From Torreya grandis (lineage: Eukaryota > Streptophyta > Pinopsida > Cupressales > Taxaceae), in contig JARHVA010005485.1 of assembly GCA_037957365.1 (NCBI GenBank), positions 486,001 through 550,000 on the forward strand: a DNA stretch of 64,000 bases, in the 5' to 3' direction. The notes beneath the pieces were generated by a model. The model made no database searches. It was not told the DNA's origin and saw only the letters and a list, made by a program, of their open reading frames with translations. The position numbers and the translations under genes were made by a program. Each line of letters opens with the position of its first letter. Within the stretch, counting starts at the first letter, position 1. Shown here piece by piece: positions 39,101-52,200 of the stretch.

Positions 39101-39553
39101 TTTAGTGACCTCATAGTAGTTTTGAATCTTGAAATACTTATCCATCTTAATCAATTATGTTTTAGCTCTATCACCCAAAATAGTTCCATTGAAATTAGGT
39201 GGGTTCACCTTCTTCATATCTCTATCTAACTATACAACTACCTAAGCTCTCACATCTTGAGAATTTTACTACTTAATGGGATGCTCTTCAAGTTCATCTT
39301 GATTTATTTACTCTTAATTTATATGAACTACCTACTCTAGGGATATAATCTAGTTCCTGGTATCATTTATGGCTATAAAAATCTAATCTAACTTTGTTGT
39401 TTACTCAACAGGAAATTGATTAGGATCAAACAGAGGGTTACTATCATTAACATTTGATGGACCCTCTTTAGATACTCTAGCTTTCACCATCTTCATTTAT
39501 ATCAACATAAGGATATAAAAACATTAGTGGACTCATTAGGTCCTAGAGTTTAA
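36154..39553 (-). pseudogene. chromovirus gag-pol remnant (Tekay/Del-like), interrupted
   Basis: Read right to left. Gag occupies about 38,400-39,500, with an eroded knuckle near 38,470-38,530 (F-I-C-R-D-D-H-Y; first C now Y). Protease is the open stretch 38,077-38,346, with D-I-G-S near its start in place of D-S-G/D-T-G and ending Y-D-V-I-L-G. Reverse transcriptase spans about 37,000-37,760: [12 protein letters not shown] at ~37,660, then the open stretch 37,233-37,508 with I-D-L-R-L-G-Y-Y-Q, F-G-L-T-N-A and F-F-D-D-I-L-I-Y-S-K-N. RNase H is at about 36,545-36,960. The integrase zinc-binding end is at 36,165-36,290 (E-I-K-K-D-V-A-K-Y-V near 36,215-36,245; then C, one residue and a stop). The core of integrase is deleted and only the chromodomain tail survives at 30,530-30,666. 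The style of reverse transcriptase, YDVILG protease and long LTRs fit Tekay/Del. Confidence 0.9.
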
Positions 39554-39571
39554 GCCATATCTCTAATACCA
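39554..39571 (-). other. primer-binding site (initiator-Met tRNA) of the Tekay-like element
   Basis: Minus-strand TGGTATTAGAGATATGGC follows the LTR end GATGTTACA after two bases; it matches TGGTATCAGAG with one C-to-T change. Confidence 0.88.
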
Positions 39572-39573
39572 CA

Positions 39574-42502
39574 TGTAACATCCCCACTAGGATCTACCTA
39601 GAAATGCATGATTTTTTAGATGAAAACAACATATACTTTCAATAAATAACACCATGAAAATCTAATTAGTGAACATATATAATAATATAAGTCTAATAAT
39701 TATAAATTAATCATGAAACATAATACATCACTGATCATTATCATCATAAAAAACACATCATAATTGTTTATAGAAGGTAATTATAAATATCTAGCCATGA
39801 TTGGTACAAACATATAGCCACTATTATCAATGTGAAATAAGTAATTATATCTCATCATGATAGTGTTTCAATAATAAATACAATAAAATTTTTATCTATA
39901 AGATAGATGGATTTACAAAGCATTAGTTCTCCAGACTCTAGTATTTGTGGCAATCTCAAGTGTCGTCTCCCAATAAGTATTATTTTGGGGAGGGAGAGCA
40001 TCATTCGAGAACTTTTCTACATCAACCATAGACCATAGATACCACACATAAATACCATCAAATAATTCTCCTCCCTTAATGGATGGTAATTAATGGTGTG
40101 ATAATCTAGAGAAACAAGCTAGTACTTATGTTATATCTGATTTCTAGAAGTAAACATGTAGTGTATCATAAAGAAAACCATTCTAATCAAAATATCACAC
40201 AAACATGTAAATCATACATGTGAAATGATAGTGTATCACTAACATTAATTTATCAAAATTTTCTAATTAGTTAATGATCTATATTATCAATCAATTTCCA
40301 ACACATCACTTAATTAAATTACCTTCATTTGGCATTGTGATGTTAGTAAACTAGCGTAATTTATATCATTACTTACTCAATATTAGAAATGAAATATTTG
40401 TTTAAGATAGTATAATCAATAGATTCATATAGATTGCATACTAAATTAATCATATAATATTCTAAGCACAAAAATAATTTAAATGCATACATTTACTCCA
40501 TCAAACATATGAATGAATCTCACATTATCATCTATCACATAAACAATAGAAATAATAACTACAGTTTATACCATCTAGGTATGATATACATCTAAATTGT
40601 AATTTTATAATTACTATAAGTTTTTTCCAAGTATAATGTACCCTATGATAACCCATATTATCATAGTCTAGTATTCTTAAGCACAACTAATAAAAACCAA
40701 AACCAGTCATAATAAAGTAGTTATAAATTAATGAAAACATAATCTTCTGTTCAAACAACTAGTTATCTCTCAAGAATCAAAAGTCCCATTATTTTAATTA
40801 TGTATTCTATGAACATGATCTTATATTTAAATGCTAAGTTAAGAAACTATATTTATGTTGACATAGTTTCTAAACTATCAGAATCCTATGAATAATTATT
40901 TTATATCTGTCAACAAAACTTAGAGGCATACAACCCATTACACCAATATACATTATACTTTTATAATAACTCATAAATATTAAAACATATATATTTACTT
41001 TATATATAAATTCTCAACAATATACATGGATATGGTTTAAATATTTCAATAGTATTTTATGATTCTAAGTCAATTACTTGGTCAATATAAATTTATTGAC
41101 AATCTATTACTAAACATATCAATATTTTTGTAATAATAAGAAATTAATAAATATATTCATATAAAATAATAGTTTTAGCATGAATATCCATTACCATTTA
41201 AATAGGTACATATAGATAAAATCATTTTTTTACCTTAGACTAAGTAGAGGATATGTAATATAGTGTGTTTCATACTCTCTTCTAAATAGCCAATAAGAGG
41301 ATCATAAAGAGGATGAGTTTAATAATAGAGAAGGAGGAGACTTGAGACAAATTATGGTACCATAAACCAATGATTCTCACACACATTTCATACATCCAAT
41401 TATTAATCATTGAAATCACAATAAGGAGACATATATATAATAACTCAAGTCTTATTAATATTTTCAATTGTATTAAAGTGGCCATTGTTTGGGTTCAATA
41501 ATAAATGCAAGATCGAATCAACTCATTTAATGTAAAATCATGCTTAAATAAAACCCTTAAGAAATCAAATCTTCCAAAATATTTTCTTAATTAGTATTAT
41601 ATACTAAGTATCCTTACTTATTTAGTCTTTTAATATATTTATCACCTTTGTATATACACATAGAGAATTAGAGCACTATAGATTTTGTAAAGGTTATCAA
41701 GGGAAAATACTACCCTAGAAAATTCTGATGATTTGTGTAAAAATTGACAAGAATTATGCCAAGTTAGAGGCCAAATATTATGCAATTATAAAAATTCATT
41801 CATGCCTTGTCTATAAAATTTAGAACACGATAGTGAAAGAAAAGAGCCTTCAAGTGTTGCAACAGTGCTTGAATGCATATGTCAATCAAAGAAGTAGTGT
41901 TCTTTAAACTAAGGGAATTGGGAGAATCCTAAGGTATGTGGTCAACATTGGAAATTATTTAAATTTCAAATATACCTCAAATAAAGACATTTATTGACAA
42001 TTATTTTCCCAATAATGATGGTAGGTGGCACAACACTTATATCACTTCCTAATTGGCCGATTTTCACTTCTGAGTTTACTACTTATTGACACTATTTTTA
42101 TATTATATAATGTGACTATATAACTTAATAAATACCTCAAATAAAACCATTGACTATGTTTTATTTGACTTTACATTGTGCAAAACTTTTTGGGAGTCAT
42201 TGCATTTAATTCTTTCACTATGTATACATCGATGCATAATTTAGTAGTTTGTTATGTTAATTTATTCTACTATATATATAATAATTACTATGATATAATA
42301 AAACTATTAGATTCAATGTGTAAATGCCTAGGTAAGAGGTTAAATCCACACTTTAAAGAACCATACTCACAATAGATCGATATAGATATTTATACAACTA
42401 CTACAAATAAATGTTTTTAGTTCAATAATTATGTAGTTCTCTAAGATATACAATTTGGTATGTTTATATATCACCTAAGTCGTTATTATTATTTTTATAA
42501 AT

Positions 42503-42556
<54 letters not shown>

Positions 42557-43659
42557 TCTACCAATAACCAGATTTATATGGTGACTTAGCACCAAAACAC
42601 ATTAATATTTAATCTCATAATTATGCATTCTATTAAAATCCATATATTTTTAGACCATATCTCAAAATATGAATACATAAACTCAAGTCACACCCCCTAC
42701 CTGATTATAATGCTCTCTTGTACCTTGCCCTCTCTCTTTCTCCTCTAATCTTCCTTCCATGTCTCTATTGTACCTTCCTTTTTCTTTCCTCATCTTTTGT
42801 GTCTCTTTTCTTTATGATTCTCTTTTTTTATATTTTCACCCCTACAAAATATTTTATTCCCTTCCATGAATTAGGCATAGTTTTTTTACTTTAAATATTT
42901 TTTCTCTTTATTTCAGTTATTATTTATTTTTATTTTTTTCCCTAACTTTACACCTTTATACTTTCTCATTCCAATTTTTATTTATTTACTAATTACAATA
43001 ATCAATAATTTTGATAATAAAATTAGCACTTCTATTGTCATAATGTCTTAATGATAAATTCATTAATCAATAAATTCAAATTTAATCTAATTTCACAAAT
43101 CACAAAACATTAATGGTTATGAATACTACAAGAACAAAATCACACAACCTGAGTTCCATATAACTATTAAGTTAAATTAACCATGTGAAAAAAAATTATA
43201 AATGTAAGCATCATTAAAACACACTATGCTTCCCATTCCATTATTCATCTAACATGTACTAGCTAATGTGTTATGTGCAGGGTTATAGCCAATTTCTTTA
43301 TCATCTTCCAACATCTCTATCTACGTCACCCTCTTTAATGATGTTATCCCTCCATTATGCTCTGAAGGATGAGTCTCTCTTGTGTCAACCTCATAACAAG
43401 TAGGTAGTTATTACATAACACCATGACATATATACATTATAAAATATAGATGAAATAATAATCCAACATGATTACAATGTAAAGAGCATACATTATATCT
43501 AAATTATAACAATGAAATCATGTAATCTAAGTAATATTCAATTATGCCATAATAACATATAACCATTAGATTAGCTTAAAATAACCAAATAAAATCACTA
43601 CCTATAAATATCCATGGATAATAGAGTAATTTTTCTTAGCGAGGAATCAAGATGTAATA
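39574..43659 (-). repeat. 5' LTR (~4.1 kb) of the Tekay-like chromovirus, complete
   Basis: Plus-strand ends are TGTAACATCCCC and AAGATGTAATA (TG...CA on the minus strand with one C-to-T change). The right 1.65 kb matches 28,766-30,403; the left 2.4 kb has no partner because the other copy is truncated. It carries no coding sequence that I can recognise. The length falls in the range known for Del-type LTRs. Confidence 0.88.
42507..42554. repeat. (CA)n microsatellite, ~24 units
   Basis: A pure CA run inside the 5' LTR. The same place in the other LTR (29,263-29,272) reads CATTCAGACATTATTC with no repeat, so the run grew after insertion. Confidence 0.97.
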
Positions 43660-44620
43660 AAAATGGTGTTAGTGTCTTATGTGAAGGACTGTTCATAAAT
43701 TTTGGGTGCACTTATGCATGTGTATTTGGGTTATATTCCTACTTGCATAAAGTCTAAAACTATATGTTGTGCCGTTAACAATTGATTTATGATGTTAATT
43801 TTATTCCCCCTTAAAATTAAGGCTTGAGTTGAAAATATGTGTTTATTAGTAGAATAGGTTGGGCATCCTCAACACCCCACTATCAAGAGAGTTGCCTATA
43901 TACCAATACTTTGAGGAGGAATAAATCCCAATATAGTTATACCCACCTAAGTTAAGGAGAAAGTACAAGGGATTTTATGATGATAGTGGTTTTGAATTCC
44001 TTGAGTGTGCTTGAGATTGAAAAACTTGAAAATATGGGCTTAGAGCAGTTGTAGATAGTAATATGTTAAAGTATGGTAGAATAGGGATTAGTAACCTTGA
44101 ATTTGCTCAACTTATTTTGTGTATGAATATGTATATTTAATATATTTCTAATATAGTTGATAGAGGTCTAAAAGTCATGTATTTATAGTGTTTCATAGCT
44201 TTTTCAAATAATAAATTGTGGTTAGGCTGACATTAGCTCCAAATACAAGTACTAAACTTTTAATTTCAATTTTGCATATAACATTGGTTTTTTAGTTTAT
44301 TTATTTTTTAAAATAAATTATATTCATTCAAGAGAGTTAGGTAAAAGGACATTAACACTATGTTGGGTACACTAACACCATGTGGCTATAGTGTCCATAA
44401 TGTGGTGCTAATTTCCATTTGGTAGGTTGTTGGGAAGGAAGGACCAAGATCTAGGAATGAAAGTCTAAGATTGTGCTGTAGCTAACTAGGGATGCCTGTG
44501 ATCTGCACAAAGGTTGGAAAAGTGTGATAAAATAATCTAGGATAGGTCTAGGTCTAATATATGAGTAGGTTACCTCAATTAGAAATATTAGCAGTCAAAT
44601 ACCACTTTTAGGTGATTACA
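43660..44620 (-). repeat. 3' LTR of the Tat-like Gypsy element, cut by the Tekay-like insertion
   Basis: It parallels 49,545-50,423 (AAATTTTGGGTGCAC, TGATTTATGATG, CATGTATTTATAGTGTTTC and others occur in both) at roughly 70-75 percent by eye. On the minus strand it begins TGTAATCACC after a polypurine tract. Its far end is missing because the Tekay-like LTR abuts it at 43,659. Confidence 0.82.
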
Positions 44621-44637
44621 TTTCCCCGCCTTTATAC
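44621..44637 (-). other. polypurine tract of the Tat-like element
   Basis: Minus-strand GTATAAAGGCGGGGAAA is directly followed by the LTR start TGTAATCACC. Confidence 0.75.
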
Positions 44638-47460
44638 TAGAAATTCAATAAATTGAAATGACTAATATAAAAGAAAAAGAAGAGTACTTGGACTTACCTA
44701 GGAAGTGAAGCTCATGTAGTTGTATTTGAGTATGTGAAGCTAGGTATGCATATATGAATCATGATCCAAAGCATAACCTAAAATTATGCCTAAATTAGTC
44801 CTTAATTAAGAGATATCAAAAGAAAAAGACTATGTTGAATAAATAATTAACTAAGTAAACCTGAGTAAAAATATGGGAAAGAATAAATTAATGAATACAC
44901 CTCATTGGATACGAAAACCAATGCATGAACCAAGTGACAACCTCTGTGTGTGTGTGTATAGTGATAAAATCATTGAATAACTTGGGTTGATCTAATAGCT
45001 TTCTCAATCCTCATATGTGGGTGGCTCAAGAACTCAATCTAGTTTTGAATCCATCATTACCCACCCTCGCTTTGTGGATCATGAGCTATAAATAATTTGG
45101 ATTATACTATAATTGTGTTTAATCCTCTCATATAGGTGGTTCAAGAATTCAATTAGGCTATGTCTCCATCATTTTCCACCTGTGTGTAGTAGATGCATCT
45201 AAAACTCAATTTTGTAAAGTGTTAGAAATATCTAACTAGGTATATCTAATTGTGTATGTTGGCTTTGTGGACACTCCGTTATATTAGATGGCTTTAGGTC
45301 GAGAATGCCAACCACTACAGATGGAATAAGGAATGAAACTGGTGATAAAATATAACATGATGTAAATTATATATATCATATAGAATGACAGAGTTTTCCA
45401 TTCCATATGATAAACCTATGTGTAATTGAGCATATGGAAATAATGTGTCATACACATACTCCCAATCTGATATCTAAGTGTACTAATTCTAACTGAGTTG
45501 TAATAAATTATATCTAAGTATCTGAACTAGATATGGGAATGATCATACCATTAATGATGCCCTAATATGATCAAATTATATGAATCTCAATTGAAATAAT
45601 TTAAATATGAGCATAATTGTCAAACCTATAACTATATCTATGTAAACTTGTACTATACCTAGTGTACTATTCTGGCTAATCTAAATTGTCCTAAAATTTG
45701 GGATATTGGACAATAATGCCATGTATTGGCTAGTAGCACCATGTCTTGGATAGTAGTACCATGTGGCACTAGTGGCCCTATATGAGTTTTAATGTCTATT
45801 TAGACTAAAATTTGAGTCACTATATTGATTTTTGATTCCCTATTTTTTATATGTTTTACTTGTATTTAATTTTTTGAAAGTCATCCTATGCGCTAAAAAA
45901 TATCTATGAATGCAATGTAGGAGGTTGATCTCTATGAAAAACCCCTATGAAAGTCCCCTCTTTTGAATTTAGGTATTGAACCTATGCAAGAACTATCCTC
46001 AAAATAAATCTCTATAAAATATGTTAGATGGAACACATATGATAATTCTACAATAATCCAATATAATGTGAAAAAATAACATCATAATTGAAGATAATTT
46101 GATCTTAGGTATTGAATCTAATAGTAATATCATATCTATTATTGCATAAGGGTTTCAATATAGATGTAATCAATGTGTATAATAGTAAATCTATGTATCT
46201 ACTTAGGGGTATGAGGCATGACATCTATCAAGGAACCCAATGAGGAAGGGTAGATGCATGAGGTCCTTCATGTCATCATAAATTGGTGTATGTAATAAGA
46301 AAATACAAGTGTCATAGCCATAATGCATACATAAAATCACACATACAAAACACATGAGGAATGCAAAATAGGCCAATGGACCTCAATACAAGGGACATAT
46401 GACATGTCACTAAATATGAGAAAAGAAGACATCCAAGGACATGTTGAAATGTCCACATACACAAATAATAGGCAAGTTGTCTTAGATCCATGTATAAGGA
46501 CATGTTCAAATGTTTGCATACACAATTAGGAAAGCACATGCAAGGGACATGGGTACATGTATAAGGCATACATTAATAGAAATGGTATAGAGCCTAAGAA
46601 AAATGGAATATTTAAATTCCCTCAAATAAAAGGATATAAAATACAATTGAATCTAAACTAGGAAAGATGGAAATGAAAGCATGTAGGAATGTATTAAAAA
46701 CATATATAAGATCTAGGATGTACATATGTTGAGTTTAAACTAGTGATAGTTAGAAAAAAATCTAAGTATGATTGGTAATGATAAATATCAAGATATAATA
46801 ATGCAAAAACTGGAATGCAAAGAATGTAAGGATGGAACTGGTAATAGAAACTATGTATAACACGCCCCCAAGTGGGTGAATGTGTCAAATGGATAACCCT
46901 AAATTGGTGTATATGCCCTCATTATTTATATGATAGCAATTATGGATTAGTGTAGTGTATCTAACACTTGTAAGCAATATACAAACACTCAACAAGAATA
47001 ATTGAAGAATGTATGTATGATAAAGCTAATTATACTAAGACATTTATCATATGTATTTTCTATCAAATATAATAAGTATAAACCTAGAAATGCATATAAT
47101 TTGTAAATTTTGTGTTTTCTAAGTAACATTTGATTATTTTTGTGTCTTGGCATGTTGTATTGTTTTCATAATTTTTTGATATAAGATATGTACAAACAAT
47201 ATGAAAATTAACTATGTACAAGGAACAACAGAAAATTAAAGTATGTACAAGAAGAGATAAACCCTACTAATCGATGAGTCTCATGGGATACTAATTATCA
47301 CTATGGCATGTGTCAAAAATAAGAATGATAATCTCTCATGCAATGTGAATGCTCTATTGTAGTTGAATGTTGTTGCAGTATGAATATGAGTATTATTCAC
47401 CATCAAAATCATAATAACCTAAAATGCTATAGGGGATTACTTAATGTTGTGGAGTTAACA
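44638..47460 (-). other. internal region of the Tat-like element, no pol recognised
   Basis: About 2.8 kb without recognisable protease, reverse transcriptase or integrase. It includes scattered CACCATGTGGC-type words (45,715-45,775) that also occur in the LTRs, so part may be LTR-derived. Open frames at 46.3-46.9 kb on the minus strand show no domain. Confidence 0.45.
45002..45182 (+). repeat. diverged two-copy repeat, ~116 bp period
   Basis: TCAATCCTCATATGTGGGTGGCTCAAGAACTCAAT...CCATCATTACCCACC at 45,005-45,064 recurs as TTAATCCTCTCATATAGGTGGTTCAAGAATTCAAT...CCATCATTTTCCACC at 45,119-45,180. Confidence 0.65.
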
Positions 47461-47468
47461 TTTTATAA

Positions 47469-48960
47469 TCATGCTTTGGAATATTGATTTTTAGTTTTCC
47501 CTTTAAAACCATGTTTATTGTAGGCATGGTCTTGTGGAGGATCTTTTGTTAGAAAGCCTCTTTTGAGAATGTTTGTTACTTTACCCTGATTTTGACTTTG
47601 CAAGTGATGTTCTTTCTCTTTTTTGACATGCCCTATGTATTTGGATATTTTTTCTTGATAAACTATATCGGTCAATGTTGTGCCTTAAGATGTTCAATAA
47701 ATCCATGATGACCAACATGAACAATTGCTAGAATAGGAGTAGTGATGCCTTGGGTCTACTTTCCCAAAACTTAACCATATTAATCAAACCATTGTAGATA
47801 TTTGTGGCCAAAATCATATAATTTTAAAAGTCAAGCCTCATTTTGGAGAGGTATCTTTGCATCTTTTATGTGATTGAATTGTGCTTGTTGTATTGTTTCA
47901 TTTTTTATTATGTTTTTATAACTTTTTTTTTTGTTTTGAGTTATGCTTTTGTAACCATTTTGTAGTGTTTCTAAATTTGACACTTTTTGAGTTTGTATAT
48001 GTGCCATTGTATGTTGTTTGGATGATGTTCACTGAGTGATTCATCTATATCCATTATATGTTGTCTTTTTAATTTCAATGCTAAATATAAATCTATGTGG
48101 TGCCCATGCATTCTATGATATGCACAAAAATATCTAGATCTCTTTATTGGGTGTATAAGGGGTAGGTTGATCAACCTAGATTTAATCATTTCCCTTAGTA
48201 CCCCACTTGAACTCTTATTTGACCTTTGAATGATTTTTTAATCATGATTTGTATATGTACTTTTTTATGATTTCATGTTTTGATATGTAGCATTATTTAC
48301 CACAAATTGACTAGGTGAAGATGCATATACATGATTTACACTAGTGTGCCCTGGAGGCCTTGGTATTTTAAATTTATTTTCCAATGTTTTAGTATTTTTA
48401 TGTAATAATTGATTATAATTTTGTAAATCTATAATTATATTGTTCATACTAATAATTTGATCACATAAAGTTTAACAAGTGAAAATCCTAGTTGTTTCTC
48501 ATTGAACATGTAGGAACACACCCTTTAGGGAAGAGGTGTGAATAGGCTGATTATGGGGATTAATGACATTATTATAGGCTATTTCATCTCATGGAGGGGT
48601 TATATCATGGACCTAGTTACAATGAAATTATATATCACCCTCATGGAGATGAGGAGAAGGAGATTCTTTCATGTGTTGCATAAAATATGACATTAAAAAT
48701 TAAAACATATTTGTTGGCTTATGGGCTAAAACCTATATGTGTGTATATGTTTGCTTGTTAATAAAATTCCACATAGGAGAAAGATAGAATGTTATGAAAT
48801 ATGGAATATATTTTAATTGATATAAATCATTATTTCTAAATGTCTTTATGTCTTTTCTAAATTCATTCATAAATAAAGGGAACAAACATGCAAATGAAAG
48901 TATTAGACTTTGTAACAAAAAGTGATTAATGTATTCTCTCATTATGATCATGATTGTATA
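47469..48960 (-). pseudogene. gag remnant of the Tat-like Gypsy element
   Basis: On the minus strand, open pieces lie at 48,733-48,951, 48,265-48,447, 47,971-48,189 and 47,469-47,675, in a consistent order. The piece at 47,971-48,189 holds I-K-S-R-L-I-N-L-P-P-type sequence followed by F-C-A-Y-H-R-M-H-G-H-H-I-D, which corresponds to the C-x2-H...H-G-H...C knuckle seen in Tat/Ogre-type gag, with the last C replaced by Y. The upstream piece is helical and rich in N, L and K. The protein would package element RNA. It is broken by many stops and no pol follows, so the element depended on others or has lost pol. The copy at 13.3-14.1 kb is its closest relative in the window. Confidence 0.65.
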
Positions 48961-49544
48961 AAATAAAAATTAGAAGATATATGGATCTAAAATATAAGTT
49001 ATGTAAATGTAAATCTTAGGGTTATCTAGGGTTAGGGTTTTGAATTAGGGTTACTTTGTAAAAATTTAAATTACATTAAATAAATTAAACCCTAATGTGG
49101 GATTGATTAAATTAGCTAGATGATGCAAAAAAAATAAGAAAAATAGAATTTTCTAAATCTAATTTAGTTCAAAAAAATTGGGAGAAGGTAAACCCTATCT
49201 AAAACTAGGGTTTTAAGCAATATTTGAAATAAGTTGGGTTCACTAAATATTTTAACCTTTTAGGGTTTAACTAGTGTAAATCCTAAGTTTGATTAAATGG
49301 ATTAGTATTCTAAATTAGTAAAATAATATAAAATAAATAACCATTGATTTGTTACAAATTTTGACTTACTTTGACTTTCTAAAAATAGTAATAAATATGT
49401 GTAAATAAAGACTTATCTAGAGAATGCCTGACATAAAAGATCTGAGTGTTTAAAACTAGGATAAAAATAGGTTTGAGTGTTGTCAAGATGATCCCTATGT
49501 TATATCATCTCTTAAAAGGTAGAACCATGTGGATCTAGTGTCCT

Positions 49545-50423
49545 AAAAATGATACTAGTGTCCTTTGTGTAGGATTGTTCCTAAATTTTGGGTGCACCTA
49601 CGCTTATGTCTCTATGTTCTATTTTGACATGCATGAAGTTTGAAACTATGTATTGTGCATATAATAGCTAATTTATGATGCTAACCCTAATCTTCCTCAT
49701 AAGTAAGGTATGAGATGAAAATTTGTGTTTATAAATTAGATACGATTAACATTCTCAAAACCCCATTATGAAGAGAGTTTCCTATACACCAATACTCTAA
49801 GGAGGGATTAATCATGATGTAGTTCTTCCCACCTAAGTGTTGGTTCAAGTGCAAGTAATGTTAGAATGATAGTGGTCTTCAAATCTTAGAGTGTGTTTGA
49901 GATTATAAATATTTAAAATATGGGCTTAGGGTATTTTTATATGGTAATATGCATTAGTAGGGTAGAATATGGATTAATAACTTTGATTTTTCTCAACTTG
50001 TTTCATGTTTGAATAGGTATTTTACATATATTTTCCATGCAGTGGATAGAGGCATAAAATTCATGTATTTATAGTGTTTCGTAACTTGTCTGAATATTAA
50101 AATGTGCTTAGGATAACCTTAGAAGGGTTTGAATTTTAAAAATATATATATTCCAAAGATTTATCACAAGTGATATTAGTGCCATGTCGCTCTAATGTCT
50201 TTAATGTGGCACTAATATCTATTTGTTAGGTTGATTGGCATAAAGGGCCGGGATCTTGGAATGAAGGTTTGAGATTGTGTTTTAGGTGACCAAGGATGCC
50301 TATGGTCCTCACAAAGGCTGAAAAAGTGTAATAAAATTCTCTTGGATAGGTATTAAGCTAAGCTACAAATAAGTTATCCAAGTAACACTCTTATCACTCA
50401 AATACCACTTTTAAATGATTACA
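49545..50423 (-). repeat. 5' LTR of the Tat-like element (inner end not fixed)
   Basis: It pairs with 43,660-44,620. The outer end is ...TGATTACA at 50,423 (minus-strand TGTAATC...). The inner end lies somewhere between about 49,000 and 49,545; it cannot be set because the partner is truncated. No initiator-Met primer site is visible, which is common in this group, where other tRNAs are used. Confidence 0.75.
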
Positions 50424-51360
50424 ATAAGAAATGGAAAATATTTTGAAGAAAACTAAAATTAATATTATACAATCAACATATAAATACAAGTTAATAATAA
50501 TAATAATAATAATAGATAAAAAATTATAATATTAATTGGGCACTTTGTTGAGATTAATTTTAAAAAAATTCCTTCCTTGAAATATAAACTTATGATTTAT
50601 AAGGTTAAAAACATAAATATATGATGATATGAGAATGATATTTTAAGATTCTTTAAATTCATATAAAATTGTAGTTTGTATTAGCATATTAAATTTAAAA
50701 TAAAACAACAACAACAACAACAATAACATACATCAAACATGAGTCATTGTTGATATAAAGAATTATCAAATTAGGTTTAAATATGTTTTTAAAATATATA
50801 TTTATGAATATGGAAAGAGATTACAAAATAAATTACTTTCATCTAGTTTAAATAACCCCTCATACCAATTTTAGATATGTAACTATTTCATCACAAAAAA
50901 ATACCGATAATTTCACACCATCGTGACTAGGTGTGATTGAAAATAAAAACTAAGATCTCTTTTCCACACTCTTTTAGTCCAATTTTTAGTCAAATTTTAA
51001 AGTTTAATCTTCTTCCAAAAAAAAATTTAAAAAATTATGAAATATTTCTCATTTAAAATTTTACAAAATATATTTTCAAATAAAAAATAAATCATCTTAA
51101 TCAGATAAAAATAAAATTTTAGGAATATTTAAATTAAATTAAAATGATTCATTTTTTATGATTTCAAAAATATTAAGTTGTAATTGTATTTAGATATATT
51201 TTGTAATAATATTTACATTTTTAAATAACATTAGAAGTGGTGCTAGGTTATAATATAATAAATGTATTTATTGTAATATAATGAATGTGTTTATTTTTAA
51301 TTTCAATCTTAAATTTTACATTCTTTTGAGAGTTACAACTTAAGGATAACCCTTCAACAG
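50424..51360. other. AT-rich spacer with small AAT and AAC runs
   Basis: (AAT)n at 50,491-50,513 and (AAC)6 at 50,704-50,722. No gene is seen. This flanks the outer end of the Tat-like element. Confidence 0.5.
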
Positions 51361-51377
51361 ATATCATCAATCAAGGA

Positions 51378-52200
51378 TTGATTATTCTTTTGGTCAAGAA
51401 AGGGGAACCTTTGTGGTCTAAAATTGTCCTAGAGGCAATTAGCATCCCAACGAGTAGGAGGACTTTGATAAAGAAAAATATTTTTTTATCGAGTTTGAGG
51501 CCAAAAAAGATGGTAAGGAACAATTTGATGGTGCTAGAGGTGAGTCTTCTCAAGGGGATTCTAAATCGAGAGGCACTAACAAGAGCATCCCCATTTATGT
51601 GTCCTCAATTTCCAATGGGGTTGAGGGATTCCAAATCCTAGGAACAAGGAGGTTATCGAGTATTCCCTTTATAATATTTTTACTAAGATTTTAATGTAGA
51701 AGCTACTTTGAAATGAGATTGTGGAAGAATTTGATAACTGTAAATGGATTCTAGGTCTTAGGCTGGTAGGCATGCAAGCTATCAAAGATCATGTAGGAAC
51801 TAAGGAGCTCACATGATGGGACATCAATACCACTTAGAGTGATGGGGTATAAGATAGAAAAGAGCTCAAGAAGGAGAAGGAAGATTTCAAGCTTACTAGC
51901 CTAAATCCCAAGAGGAAGGGAGAGGACAAAGACTAGTCCATGGGGAATCACACTAGAGGTAAAGTGAGAATCAAAGGAGAAAGTTTAGAGGCCAATAAAT
52001 TGGTCATCTATTCTAAATATGACTAGTCAATTACTTTATTTCTTTCTTTTATTTTCTAGGGTTTTTGGCTGAAGTTTAGTGTCTTTTAGGTAGTAGGGTG
52101 TTTTACTATTAGGATTCTATTTTATCCCTCTCTATTTTTCTGCTTAGTCACACCTATCTTTTGGTTATCTTATGTATGAGAATGGGCCCTCTTAACTTGA
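51378..52200 (+). pseudogene. broken coding-like segment, possibly a LINE ORF1 piece
   Basis: The segment is richer in GC than its surroundings. Broken frames give a basic, hydrophilic protein (open stretch 51,378-51,641, then a lysine-rich part at 51,860-51,930: K-E-K-E-D-F-K, N-P-K-R-K-G). It ends in a T-rich, hydrophobic-coding stretch near 52,040-52,170. Being followed at a distance by LINE sequence, it may be a LINE ORF1 tail, but it lies on the opposite strand to the large LINE and has no clear zinc knuckle. It could equally be a processed fragment of another gene. Confidence 0.25.

Noticed and set aside
46312..46569. Cysteine-rich minus-strand frames, two overlapping
   Set aside because: Short, in overlapping frames, no signal of a conserved family, and inside the Tat-like element.
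49017..49055. Telomere-like words (TAGGGTT repeated)
   Set aside because: Only four irregularly spaced words, not an array; similar AAACCCTA words are common in leaders of these elements.
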